Both the position numbers and the translations under genes were made by a program. DNA of 64,000 nt from SZAS-18 sp038322235. Its GTDB lineage: Bacteria > Verrucomicrobiota > Verrucomicrobiia > Chthoniobacterales > SZAS-18. Of the stretch, positions 34,918-43,955 are shown one piece after another. Under the pieces are notes generated by a model. That model was given only the letters and a program-made list of their open reading frames with translations. It did no database searches and was not told where the DNA came from. The stretch's first letter is position 1. Each line of letters starts with the position of its first letter. The stretch lies in contig JBBQFQ010000006.1 of NCBI GenBank assembly GCA_038322235.1, positions 96,657 through 160,656 on the forward strand. The letters are read 5' to 3'.

Positions 34918-35298
34918 CTACTTCGCCTTTTGAATCAGTTCGATTTCGTAGCCTTCGGGTGCGTCAATGAAGGCGATGACGCCGCCGCTGCTGCTCTGGT
35001 GCGGTCCGTCCGTCAGCGGATAGCCAAGCTTCGCGCTGTGTGCGGCGAAGGCAGCGATGTCATCAACCTCGAAAGCGAGGTGGGTCACATCCGGCCCGAG
35101 CACCACCGGGCCACTCGCGGGGAAGGAGCAGATCTCGATCTCCTCCTCGCTGCCGGGAGTTTGGAAAAAGACGAGGGTGGAGCCGCGGGGCGACGTGTGT
35201 CGACGGTCTTCCCGAAGGCCGAGCACGTCGCGGTAGAAGGCAACCGTCTTATCGAGGTCGGTGACGCGAAAGCGGGTGTGCAGAAGTTTTTTGACCAT
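34918..35298 (-). CDS. Lactoylglutathione lyase-like VOC protein
   Basis: A 126-residue VOC protein: LLHTRFRVTDLDKTVAFYRD start with likely metal ligand His7, GSTLVFFQTPGSEEEIEI, VTHLAFEVDDIAAFAAH and EGYEIELIQKAK with the C-terminal Glu ligand. This matches the glyoxalase I (GloA) plan that isomerises the hemithioacetal of methylglyoxal, though with a single-domain length slightly under 130. The ATG at 35298 was preferred; the upstream open region is Pro-rich. Located 34 bp after trpE. Confidence 0.82.
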   Translation of the reverse strand: MVKKLLHTRFRVTDLDKTVAFYRDVLGLREDRRHTSPRGSTLVFFQTPGSEEEIEICSFPASGPVVLGPDVTHLAFEVDDIAAFAAHSAKLGYPLTDGPHQSSSGGVIAFIDAPEGYEIELIQKAK

Positions 35299-35332
35299 GG
35301 AAACTGGGTGAGGGGGGTGAGGCTCAGGAGGA

Positions 35333-36868
35333 TCAATCGGCCATTTCCCGTGCAAGGTCGAGCGCGCGCAACACACCGGCCGCTTTATTCACGGTCTCCT
35401 CGTACTCGCTGGCCGGGATCGAATCAGCGACGACGCCGGCGCCAGCCTGGACGAAGGCCTTGCCATCCTTGAGTACGACCGAGCGCAGCGCGATGCAGGA
35501 ATCCAGTTGGCCGTCGAACCCGAAGTAGCACACGGCACCGGAGTAGAAGCCGCGCTTCGATTTCTCGAGCTCGGTGATGATTTGCAAGGCGCGGACCTTG
35601 GGGGATCCGCTCACGGTGCCGGCGGGAAAGGTCGCGCGCATGACATCGTAGGCGGTTAGTCCGTCGCGAAGTTCCCCGGTCACGTCGGACACCAGATGCA
35701 TCACATGACTGTAGCGTTCCACGCGCATGAAGTCCGTCACCCGCACGCTGCCGAAGCGGGTGACGCGGCCGACGTCGTTGCGGGCGAGGTCGACGAGCAT
35801 GAGATGCTCGGCGCGCTCCTTCGGATCCGCGAGGAGTTCCGCGGCGAGCTCCGCGTCCTCCTCGGGGGTGCTGCCGCGGCGGCGCGTCCCGGCGATCGGA
35901 CGGATGTCCACCTGGCCGCCGACGCAGCGCACGTGCACCTCCGGCGAGCTGCCGACGAAGGCGAGGCCCGGGCCGAACTGCAGGTGAAACATGTAGGGCG
36001 ACGGATTCACGAACCGCAGAGCGCGGTAGAGCGCGAGCGGCTCGCCCGTAAAATCCGCCTCGAACCGTTGCGACGGGACGAACTGAAAGATGTCTCCGGC
36101 GAGAATGTGCTCCTTGCCGCGAACCACCATGCCTTCGTACTCCGCCCGGGTCGTGTTTGAGCGGGCCGATGGAGGAGCCGGCGGAAACCCGGGCCAGACG
36201 CGTGCCGGCCGCAGGCGGCCCGGGCGCGTGAGCCGTCCCACGAGGCTCGAGAGCTCGGCCACGGCGTCGTCGTAAGCGGCTGCCGGGTCGCGATTGTCGA
36301 TGTCGACATTCGCAACCACGCGAATCCGGCGATGACGGTGATCAAAGACGAGGAGCGTTCGAGTCACGAGAAAGAGCGCGTCAGGCAGCCCGAGTTGGTC
36401 TTCGCGCGGCTCCGGGATGGTGGGTTCGAAGAATCGCGTCATTTCGAAGCCGAGGTACCCCACGGCACCCCCGAGAAATGGGACCCCCGCCAGAGCCGGG
36501 ATTCTCGCGGGTCGATATCTGGCCATGAGCGTCGCGAGCTCGGTGAGCGGGTCGGACGAGGTCAGGTATTTCCGCTCGCCCGATGCGTCGCGCAATGTCA
36601 CCTCGCGTCCGCGCGCCTCGAAGACGAGCGACGGCCGGATGCCCATGAAGGAATAACGCCCGATGCCCTCCGCCTGCTCGGCTGATTCCAGGAGGAAATT
36701 CACGCCACCGCCCGCACCCAGCGCGGCATCCTCGTCGATAAGCTTCTGAAAGGCGCCGATCGGCGTCTCGCCATCCGCGATCAGATCGACCGCGACGGGG
36801 ATGAGATTCGATTCGCGCGCGAGCTCCAAAAACGCTTCTCGGGTGGGCAGGAAGGGGAGGGGGTGCAT
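35333..36868 (-). CDS. trpE: Anthranilate synthase component I
   Basis: A 511-residue chorismate-using enzyme that makes anthranilate with the TrpG amidotransferase. Diagnostic segments: a feedback-site region near residue 50 (GGVNFLLESAEQAEGIGRYS), IRPIAGTRRRG, EHLMLVDLARNDVGRV, HLVSDVTGELRDGL, FPAGTVSGSPKVRALQII and AGAGVVADSIPASEY. Start at 36868 (MHPLPFLPTREAF). hisI stops 2 bp before its start, so hisI-trpE form an operon linking histidine and tryptophan synthesis. trpG is not in the window. Confidence 0.95.
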   Translation of the reverse strand: MHPLPFLPTREAFLELARESNLIPVAVDLIADGETPIGAFQKLIDEDAALGAGGGVNFLLESAEQAEGIGRYSFMGIRPSLVFEARGREVTLRDASGERKYLTSSDPLTELATLMARYRPARIPALAGVPFLGGAVGYLGFEMTRFFEPTIPEPREDQLGLPDALFLVTRTLLVFDHRHRRIRVVANVDIDNRDPAAAYDDAVAELSSLVGRLTRPGRLRPARVWPGFPPAPPSARSNTTRAEYEGMVVRGKEHILAGDIFQFVPSQRFEADFTGEPLALYRALRFVNPSPYMFHLQFGPGLAFVGSSPEVHVRCVGGQVDIRPIAGTRRRGSTPEEDAELAAELLADPKERAEHLMLVDLARNDVGRVTRFGSVRVTDFMRVERYSHVMHLVSDVTGELRDGLTAYDVMRATFPAGTVSGSPKVRALQIITELEKSKRGFYSGAVCYFGFDGQLDSCIALRSVVLKDGKAFVQAGAGVVADSIPASEYEETVNKAAGVLRALDLAREMAD

Positions 36869-36870
36869 GG

Positions 36871-37302
36871 CTAGGAAGAATATACCGCGCCCGCGTCGAA
36901 TCGCTTTCCTTCCGCGACCGGGAGGGGATTCCCGGCGAAATCCATTTCTTGGAAAAAACAGCTCTCGTAACCCGTATGGCAGGCGCCCGTGTCCTGGCGC
37001 ACGATGAACAGGAGCGCGTCGCCATCGCAATCCCGGTGCCAGGAAACCACCGCTTGGAAGTGGCCGCTCCTCTCACCCTTAAGCCAGAGCTTTCCCCGGG
37101 ATCGGCTCCAATAGTGCATCCGTCGGGTCGCCAGCGTCAGCTCCAGCGCCTCCTGATTCATCCACGCCATCATCAGGACGCGGCCGCGAGGGACGCCACC
37201 ATTTGATGTGGCTTCGGCCTGCTGAACAATCGCCGCGATGAGGCCATCGGGCGCAAGTCGGAGCTGGGAAAGAGTGGCGGCAGGGAGGGGAGGGGGCGAC
37301 AT
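36871..37302 (-). CDS. hisI: Phosphoribosyl-AMP cyclohydrolase
   Basis: A 143-residue zinc enzyme hydrolysing the PR-AMP ring in histidine synthesis. GRVLMMAWMNQEALELTLAT, RRMHYWSRSRGKLWLKGE, SGHFQAVV, and the metal Cys/Asp cluster DCDGDALLFIVRQDTGAC then CHTGYESCFF are conserved. It is the single-domain form, without the HisE pyrophosphohydrolase. Start ATG at 37302; another in-frame ATG at 37398 would add 32 non-conserved residues. First gene of the hisI-trpE unit and divergent from the pilus-like cluster that starts at 37425. Confidence 0.93.
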   Translation of the reverse strand: MSPPPLPAATLSQLRLAPDGLIAAIVQQAEATSNGGVPRGRVLMMAWMNQEALELTLATRRMHYWSRSRGKLWLKGERSGHFQAVVSWHRDCDGDALLFIVRQDTGACHTGYESCFFQEMDFAGNPLPVAEGKRFDAGAVYSS

Positions 37303-37424
37303 TTCGAGAGTTTTTGATGGTCTTTTACAGGGGAGAAGGGCCAGAATGCTGTCGGACAACGGCTGACACAATCGGACGCCATCCCCTACAAAAGGCATAA
37401 TTCTAGCTTATATCTGCCCGGCCC

Positions 37425-38414
37425 ATGGATGTAAATTTGACCAGTGAGGAGCGAGCTCAAATTTTGCAGACCATCGAAATGTTCGAGGTCATCACGCAGA
37501 CGCAGCCTGACGACTGCCAGTCGCTCGACATCCTGAAGGAAGCGTACGTGAAGATCGGTCAGCAGGCCGATGCGCTGCGGATATCGCGGCGTCTCGCCGA
37601 GGCATATTTGCAGAGCGGATTGTATTCGAGTGCCCTGCTCGAATGCGAAGGCATCCTTTCCAAGCAACCAGATGCGGCGGAGGTGGTGGCATTGATGGGT
37701 GAGATCGAGGCCCGGGCCGGTAAGTCATCGAGCAGTAATGGCCGGTCGGTCGCTGGGGCCGGCGGCGCGGCGGCATCCGGGTTGGTCCGGAAGACCCGAC
37801 TGCTCCCGGCAGAACCCGCGGCTGAGCCGTCCGCGGCTGGCGAACAACCGACGCTGGTCGAACTCGGAAAAGCGAAGCGCTCGGCGGGCGGAGGAGCGAC
37901 TCATGCGCCTGGTGCCGTCCCGCAGGTCTCACTGCCGGAGGATGACGGGAATGAGCAGTTCGCGAAGTTTCTCGCGCATCACCGGATCGTGCCCGAGCGC
38001 ATCGCGGCTACGGCCCTCAGCAACGTCAAGGCGACCAACGGCCGCACGGTGCGAGGAACGGTCCCGGCCGCCTCGCTGCTGGAGGAGGTGAAAAAGGCGG
38101 GAGGACCGGACATGGATGTGGTCATGAGCGGCTTGATCGACGCCACCAAATTCGGCTTTATCCCGCTAGAGAACTACGACATCGACCGGTCGGTGGTTCG
38201 GATGCTTCCCGAGACCCTGACGATGGGCCGGCTCTTTGTTCCCTTCGACGTCGTCAGTCGGACGATCATGATTGCCATTTGCAATCCCTTCGACGGCGCG
38301 GCCAAGGAGGCCACCCACAGCACCCTCGACTATCATATCCAGTGGTACCTCGCGAAGCCGGATGCGCTCATGCGGGTACTGCGCGACGTGTACCGGCTCG
38401 ATTCGCGGGACTGA
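37425..38414 (+). CDS. TPR plus stand-alone MshEN (GspE N-domain) protein
   Basis: A 329-residue protein with three parts. Residues 1-95 are paired helices like TPR repeats (AYVKIGQQADALRISRRLAE, YLQSGLYSSALLECEGIL). A Gly/Ala/Pro-rich linker covers about 100-180. Residues about 185-329 form a GspE/PilB N-terminal (MshEN) domain without the ATPase: FAKFLAHHRIVPERIAATAL, GFIPLENYDIDRSVVRMLPE, RLFVPFDVVSRTIMIAICNP. MshEN domains can bind cyclic-di-GMP in other bacteria. It lies 25 bp before a GspE/PilB ATPase, so it probably regulates or docks on it. No membrane segment. Confidence 0.82.
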   Translation: MDVNLTSEERAQILQTIEMFEVITQTQPDDCQSLDILKEAYVKIGQQADALRISRRLAEAYLQSGLYSSALLECEGILSKQPDAAEVVALMGEIEARAGKSSSSNGRSVAGAGGAAASGLVRKTRLLPAEPAAEPSAAGEQPTLVELGKAKRSAGGGATHAPGAVPQVSLPEDDGNEQFAKFLAHHRIVPERIAATALSNVKATNGRTVRGTVPAASLLEEVKKAGGPDMDVVMSGLIDATKFGFIPLENYDIDRSVVRMLPETLTMGRLFVPFDVVSRTIMIAICNPFDGAAKEATHSTLDYHIQWYLAKPDALMRVLRDVYRLDSRD

Positions 38415-38439
38415 CAAACCTTCCAGCTTTCCTCGCAAC

Positions 38440-40161
38440 ATGGGCGCAAAATCATTCGGCGAACGCATTGCTGACATCCTTATCGAGGACGGTCTGCTCC
38501 TTCCCAATCAGCTCGAGGAGGTCGTCGAACTTCAACGCAAGCAGGGCGGCCGGCTCGTCCGCCTGTTGACCGACAAGGGATTCGTCACCGAACAGGACAT
38601 GGTGATGGCGATGGGTCGTTGTCTTGACACGCCTCCGATCAACCTCGCGAAAATGCGGGTGCCGGAGGAAGTGATGGGCTTGGTTCCAAAGGACCTCGCG
38701 AAGAACTACAAACTCGCTCCGGTCTGTGTTCTGGGCACGAAGTTGTTCGTCGCGATGGCGGATCCGCTCAACGTGCTCGCGATCGACGATCTCAAGGCGC
38801 GGACGCGCATGCAGATCGTTCCGATGATTGCGACCGAGAAGAGCATTCTTGATGCTGTCTCCGGCGTTCATCAATCCACCGGCGCGATGAACGAAGTCAT
38901 GAAGCAGGCGGCCGAGGAGGCTGCCCGCGACGAGGACGTCGAAACCGTTGCAAGCCGGCGGGAAGAAATCGATCTCGATAAGCTCGCGCAGTCGTCTGAT
39001 GACGGCCCCGTCATTAAGATCGTGAATCTGATCCTTGTTCAGGCGATCCGCGACAAGGCGTCGGACATCCACATCGAGCCGGGCGAACGCACCGTGAAAC
39101 TGCGTTATCGCGTGGACGGAAATCTCTCCGAAGCGCCAGGACCACCGAAGAATCTCCAAAACGCCATCTGCTCGCGCATCAAGATTCTCGCTGGCCTGAA
39201 CATTGCGGAACGCCGTTTGCCCCAGGACGGCCGCTTCCGGATCAAGGTTGCCGGGAAGGAAGTCGATCTGCGCATTTCCTTTCTCCCCACGATCCACGGC
39301 GAAAAGATCGTCATTCGGCTCCTCGACAAGTCTTCCCTCACGGGTTCGGTCGATGGACTCGGGCTCGACGAACAGGCGCTCGCGACGTTCAAGAAGGCGA
39401 TTGACGCGCCGCACGGGATGATCCTCGTCACCGGTCCCACGGGGTCCGGCAAGACGACAACCCTGTATTCCGTTTTGAGCGAGCTCAACAGCCCGGTCTA
39501 CAACATCGTCACCGTTGAGGACCCCGTGGAGTACCAGCTTCCGGGCGTGAATCAGGTCGCGGTGAATGCCGGCGTCGGACTCGACTTCTCCACCGCGCTC
39601 CGTTCGATCCTGCGGCAGGATCCGGACATCGTCATGATCGGCGAGATTCGAGACAATGAGACGGCCGACATCGCCGTGAAGGCCGCGCTGACGGGCCATC
39701 AGGTACTTTCGACGTTGCACACGAACGACGCCGCCGGTGCGATCACGCGTCTGGACGACATGGGAATCGAGCCGTTCCTGATCTCGAGCTCCGTTCTCCT
39801 GACCTGCGCGCAACGTCTTGTCCGCCGGATCTGTACGAACTGTCGCGAAGAATATCGTCCCGAGCCGGAACTGCTCGAGCGGATGGGGCTCGATCCGCAA
39901 GCGGACACGATTTTTTTCCGGGGCGGCGGTTGCGACCGTTGCAAAGGTCGGGGCTACCTCGGACGGGCCGCCATTCTCGAGGTCCTTCCCGTCTCCGAAT
40001 CGATCCGGCGGTTGATCATCAAGCGGGCCTCGGCCGCCGTCTTGAAGAACCAGGCGGTAACCGAAGGAATGAAAACCCTGCGCCAGGCAGGCATTGATAA
40101 AGCTTACGAAGGAATTACCACACTTGAAGAAGTCTGGAGACTGACAGCCGAGGACAGTTGA
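38440..40161 (+). CDS. GspE/PilB-family secretion/pilus assembly ATPase
   Basis: A 573-residue traffic ATPase. Residues 1-150 form the MshEN domain (LIEDGLLLPNQLEEVVELQR, LVPKDLAKNYKLAPVCVLG, FVAMADPLNVLAID). The ATPase core carries SDIHIEPGERTVKLRYRVDG, Walker A GPTGSGKTTT at 332-341, the Asp box VEDPVEYQLPGVNQV, Walker B IVMIGEIRDNETADIAVKAA and the His box TGHQVLSTLHTNDA. The tetracysteine zinc motif (CTNC...CDRCKGRG) is that of PilB/GspE. It would power pilus extension or type II secretion at the inner membrane. No pilC, pilM or pilin gene is in the window; the partners here are an MglA-like GTPase and roadblock proteins. The name pilB is not given because T2SS cannot be excluded. Confidence 0.92.
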   Translation: MGAKSFGERIADILIEDGLLLPNQLEEVVELQRKQGGRLVRLLTDKGFVTEQDMVMAMGRCLDTPPINLAKMRVPEEVMGLVPKDLAKNYKLAPVCVLGTKLFVAMADPLNVLAIDDLKARTRMQIVPMIATEKSILDAVSGVHQSTGAMNEVMKQAAEEAARDEDVETVASRREEIDLDKLAQSSDDGPVIKIVNLILVQAIRDKASDIHIEPGERTVKLRYRVDGNLSEAPGPPKNLQNAICSRIKILAGLNIAERRLPQDGRFRIKVAGKEVDLRISFLPTIHGEKIVIRLLDKSSLTGSVDGLGLDEQALATFKKAIDAPHGMILVTGPTGSGKTTTLYSVLSELNSPVYNIVTVEDPVEYQLPGVNQVAVNAGVGLDFSTALRSILRQDPDIVMIGEIRDNETADIAVKAALTGHQVLSTLHTNDAAGAITRLDDMGIEPFLISSSVLLTCAQRLVRRICTNCREEYRPEPELLERMGLDPQADTIFFRGGGCDRCKGRGYLGRAAILEVLPVSESIRRLIIKRASAAVLKNQAVTEGMKTLRQAGIDKAYEGITTLEEVWRLTAEDS

Positions 40162-40197
40162 GTTACATCATCAATCATCTCCCACTGACCACACCCC

Positions 40198-43100
40198 ATG
40201 GCGTTTTCGTTCAGCAACCTTTTCAAATCGAAATCCGGATCCGGCAAGGATGCGGCGGATGAGGCAGCGGCATCGACCCCGCCACCCGTGCCGAAAGCGG
40301 ACGCGGCTTCGGCCGCACCTCCGCGCCAGACCGTCCGGGCTCCGCGTGTCGCGCTTCCAAACAGCGTGCAGTCGATATCCCTCCGCGAGAGTCCGCCCCG
40401 CGGACCCGCGGGTTTTGGTGCGGCGCCACCCTCGATCCTTCAGGGCGCGGGCCGAAGCATCTCGTTCCCCGGCGGATTTGGAGGCACGCCAGATGAAACC
40501 GTCGTGCCGGATTTCGCGCCGAGCGCACCCCCGCCCCCGGAAGCCGAACAGGTGGCGCCGGACATCACGGTCACCCTCGAACTCGGCGATTTTGTGGACA
40601 AGATCCCGCCGGCATTTTTGCGGGAAGGCGGCGTGGACCGTCATCAGGTCATCCGTTTCCAAGCCGCCGATCTGTATAGCGATCTCTCGAAGGGCCGCGC
40701 AAGCGTTCCGTTGTCGACCATCTATCAGATTTGTCCCGACATCTTCGTCCGGGGCGTTTCCGCGACGGAGGATACGGAAATTTCGCTCCCGCTTCCAAAG
40801 TTGGTGGAGCAGATGGCTCCGTCCTTCCGTGCCCGCGCGGATCAGCTTGCCGCGGAAAACGTCGGGCAGATCGAAACGCCGTTTCTCCAAGTCGCGCTCG
40901 AAGATCAGGCGCGCATGCCAAAAACCGTTGTCGTCGCGCCAGCTCCCATTGCTGCGGTTCGCCCTGAGCCTCCCCTCATCGCCTCGCCCTCGCCGGTTGC
41001 TGCGCCCGTGTCTGTGGCGCGTCCCGCTTCTTCCTCGGTCCAGTCGTTTCGTTCGCAGACGAATCCGGTGCCCCTTGCGGCGATCACTCCCGTCGAAGCT
41101 TCGGCAACGCCCCCACAGGCTCCGATCATTGGTGACGCCGCCCCTGCCGGGAAGCGTCTCCCCGCCACGGTTCGCGCCTCCGTTGCGGGTGGAAAGATCC
41201 GCCTGAGCGGTCCCACGCTCCCTTCGCGTCCCGCGCCCCCGCCGCCTCCCACCGGAGCCCGCCCCGCTGGGTCGATCCGCCCGCCCGGACTTCAGCCCCC
41301 GCCCACCGCTCAAACGGCCAAGAAGACTGCCAGGATTCAACTTCCTCCGATCGCGCTTAAGTCAGCGTCCGGAAGTTCGTCTCAGGCCGCGCCGCCTCCG
41401 TACCGGCAGCAGGTGCCCCCGGCGCCGCCGCGGCCGCCTGCTCCTCCCATGCAGGCCGCCCCGCCCGTCCCGGTGGCCTTCAAGACTCCGAGCGTACCGG
41501 CCCCGAAAGCTCCCGCCTCGCCGCTCCCGCCGATGGAGTCGTCGCCTCTCACGCCGCCGCCCGCTCCCAGTCTGCGCCCGCCCCTTCCCGTTCCGTACCC
41601 GGCCATTCGCACGACCATTCTGCCCGCGTCCGCGCTTTCTGGGGAAGTCCCGCCCGCTGACCGGCGTCCTCCCGAGCCCAAGCCTGCACCCGTTGCTCCA
41701 CCGCCGCCCATGGCGATTGCCCCGGTACCGGCGGTTCCGCCGCCGGTTCCCCGGCCTCCCGCTCCGGTTCCAGCGGCACCCGTTCCGCCCGTGGCGATAG
41801 CACCGGCTCCGGTCGTCCCTTCCCCGTTCGCTCCTGCTCCGGTGATGCCCGCCGCGGTCAGTCCTGCTCCGGTCTCGCCCGCAGCCTCACCTGCTCCCGC
41901 CGTAATCGCGGCGGCTCCCGCCGCGCTAGACGCGAAAACGATCTCGCTTAGCCTCGCTGGAATTCTCCGCGGTCTGCCGGCAACGTCGCTCGGCGACGGC
42001 ATGTCGATGGTCGGCGATGCCTTGCGAATCGTCTTTCCGTTCTCACTCATTGAACCACAGCTTGCCATGGGTCGCGTTACGATGCCGCGCGACGCGTTCG
42101 TCGCGGCGCTACCGGCTGACATGCGTGAGAACTTCTCCGCGAACTGTGACCTGACTTCGATTCCGATCCCGTTGCAGGAAATTTTCCAGAATCTCCCGGT
42201 GAATGCGCTTTCAATGCGAAGCGATCAGGTGATGGACAAGACGGGTCCGGAAATCCCGACTCCCTTTGGGCAGAAGGCTGCCGAGGATGCGAAACGACTC
42301 CAGGCCGCCGCTCCGCCGGCCCCGACTCCCGCACAAGTCACGGTTCCTGTTGTCGTGGCACCGCCCACTCCGCCTCCGCTTCGGGCGGCGAAAGTCGAAC
42401 TGCCGGCCGACGATGCGGACTTGGACGAGATGCCGGAACCAGAAGCGGTCGAAACCGTCTCTTTCCAAGACGCCGCTTCGAGCCTCGTCGATGCGCCAGT
42501 CGCACCAGCACCGAAAGCAACTTCGGCCATCCCCGCCCCGGCCATTCCGACCGCGCCGCTGCCGTTGCCACCCAAGCTTCCGCAGGTCGCGAAGTTGGAA
42601 GTGACCCCGATGGATTTGCCGCCGCTCCCGCCCGTCGAGGCGCCGAAGCCGCTGACCATCCCGGAACCTAAGAAGATCGAGCCGATCGTCGCTCAACCCT
42701 TCGCGAAACTACCGGAACCCCCTCCGCCCCTAACCGTTGCTCCGGTTCCGTCGATTCCGAAGATCGAACCGCTCGCGCCGCCGCCGGCGCGAACGGAGCC
42801 GGTTGTCAGCACGCCCCCAACCGCCAAGGCTCCGGAACCTATCTCCGTAAAGGTGCCCGAGCCGACGGTTTCGAAGATCTCCGAACCGGCCGCGGAAAAG
42901 GCTCCCGAAGCCGCGATCGCGTCGCCGAAACCATTTCTGCCGCCGCTTTCCCCGCTGAAGCCGCTGCAGTCGGCCGTTCCGCCGCCGCTTCCGGCGGCAT
43001 TTACGCCGGTTCCCGCTCCCGTGGTGCCTGTTCCCGCTCCCGCGGCGCTTGTTCCCGCTCCCGCCGCTGTGGCGCCAGCTCCTGCCGTCTCCACACCGCC

Positions 43101-43902
43101 TCCGGCTCCACCAGCCCCCGTGCCGGCGGTTGTTCAGGCTCCAGTTCCCCTGTCCGTGGTCGTCGCACCGCCGCCTCCGCCGCGCGCTCCCGTCACGCCC
43201 CGCCCACCGGCGCCAGCCGCGGCTGCGGTCGTCACTCCCCGTCCCCCAGCCACGGCTCTGGTGCCACCCCGTCCGCCCGTCGCGGTCCAGCCCGCGGTGC
43301 CTCCAGTGGCGGTTTCTGCGTACGCGCCGATCGCTGCTCCGGCGTCCCCAGTGGCAATCCAGCCTCCCCCGCTCAAGCGCGCGGCGTTGGAGGACCCCAT
43401 GCACACTTTGACACCGCCTGCGACGGTGGCGCCGCAGTTGCCGCACCTTGAGCCACTTTCGGTCGAGGAAGACGAGGATGATCAGCGCCAAGCCGGCATG
43501 ACCGAGCTCCAGTCCATCTTCATGACGGACGAAACGCTCGATGCAAAGAAGGTCGTGCGCCTCGTCGGGAAGTTGCCGGGCATCACCGCCTGCACGGTCA
43601 TGTTCGCGGATGGTCTGACGCTTGCCGGGAACTTCCCCAAGGAGCTCGACGGCGAGGGCTTCAGCGCGATGAGCCCGCAATTTTACAAGCGCGCGATCGC
43701 TTTCGCGAAGGAGTTGAATTTGGGGGAGATGCAGACGTTCAGCTTCTACACCGATCGGTCGGTCCTGAGTTTCTTCATGCAGGGAGAGATCTGTCTCAGC
43801 GTGATGCAGACCGGTCGAGGCTTCCTCCCTGGAGTTCGGGAAAAGCTCATGTCCGTCACCCAGGAACTTTCCAAGATGTATTCCCGGATTGTGCCGCATT
43901 AA
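40198..43902 (+). CDS. Large Pro/Ala-rich protein with duplicated domain and C-terminal roadblock-like domain
   Basis: A 1234-residue protein that I cannot match to a named family. Residues about 120-240 and 576-702 are two copies of one domain: each has a GR..-P strand (G166, G625), an Ile/Leu-Pro-hydrophobic-Pro segment (SLPLPKLVEQM, SIPIPLQEIFQ), then a DQ at 215 and 676 and a TPF at 227 and 688 with identical spacing. Between and after them are Pro/Ala/Val-rich low-complexity linkers (about 241-575 and 703-1080). Residues about 1095-1234 fit a roadblock/LC7 domain (VRLVGKLPGITACTVMFADG, RSVLSFFMQGEICLSVMQTG). It is 36 bp after the ATPase and 53 bp before mglA, so a scaffold or effector role is plausible. 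No signal peptide or membrane segment is seen. Confidence 0.8.
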   Translation: MAFSFSNLFKSKSGSGKDAADEAAASTPPPVPKADAASAAPPRQTVRAPRVALPNSVQSISLRESPPRGPAGFGAAPPSILQGAGRSISFPGGFGGTPDETVVPDFAPSAPPPPEAEQVAPDITVTLELGDFVDKIPPAFLREGGVDRHQVIRFQAADLYSDLSKGRASVPLSTIYQICPDIFVRGVSATEDTEISLPLPKLVEQMAPSFRARADQLAAENVGQIETPFLQVALEDQARMPKTVVVAPAPIAAVRPEPPLIASPSPVAAPVSVARPASSSVQSFRSQTNPVPLAAITPVEASATPPQAPIIGDAAPAGKRLPATVRASVAGGKIRLSGPTLPSRPAPPPPPTGARPAGSIRPPGLQPPPTAQTAKKTARIQLPPIALKSASGSSSQAAPPPYRQQVPPAPPRPPAPPMQAAPPVPVAFKTPSVPAPKAPASPLPPMESSPLTPPPAPSLRPPLPVPYPAIRTTILPASALSGEVPPADRRPPEPKPAPVAPPPPMAIAPVPAVPPPVPRPPAPVPAAPVPPVAIAPAPVVPSPFAPAPVMPAAVSPAPVSPAASPAPAVIAAAPAALDAKTISLSLAGILRGLPATSLGDGMSMVGDALRIVFPFSLIEPQLAMGRVTMPRDAFVAALPADMRENFSANCDLTSIPIPLQEIFQNLPVNALSMRSDQVMDKTGPEIPTPFGQKAAEDAKRLQAAAPPAPTPAQVTVPVVVAPPTPPPLRAAKVELPADDADLDEMPEPEAVETVSFQDAASSLVDAPVAPAPKATSAIPAPAIPTAPLPLPPKLPQVAKLEVTPMDLPPLPPVEAPKPLTIPEPKKIEPIVAQPFAKLPEPPPPLTVAPVPSIPKIEPLAPPPARTEPVVSTPPTAKAPEPISVKVPEPTVSKISEPAAEKAPEAAIASPKPFLPPLSPLKPLQSAVPPPLPAAFTPVPAPVVPVPAPAALVPAPAAVAPAPAVSTPPPAPPAPVPAVVQAPVPLSVVVAPPPPPRAPVTPRPPAPAAAAVVTPRPPATALVPPRPPVAVQPAVPPVAVSAYAPIAAPASPVAIQPPPLKRAALEDPMHTLTPPATVAPQLPHLEPLSVEEDEDDQRQAGMTELQSIFMTDETLDAKKVVRLVGKLPGITACTVMFADGLTLAGNFPKELDGEGFSAMSPQFYKRAIAFAKELNLGEMQTFSFYTDRSVLSFFMQGEICLSVMQTGRGFLPGVREKLMSVTQELSKMYSRIVPH

Positions 43903-43955
43903 GTCGCCTACCCTCTGCCGCCACCCTTTCCCAGCCCGCCCAGCGCCCGAACACC

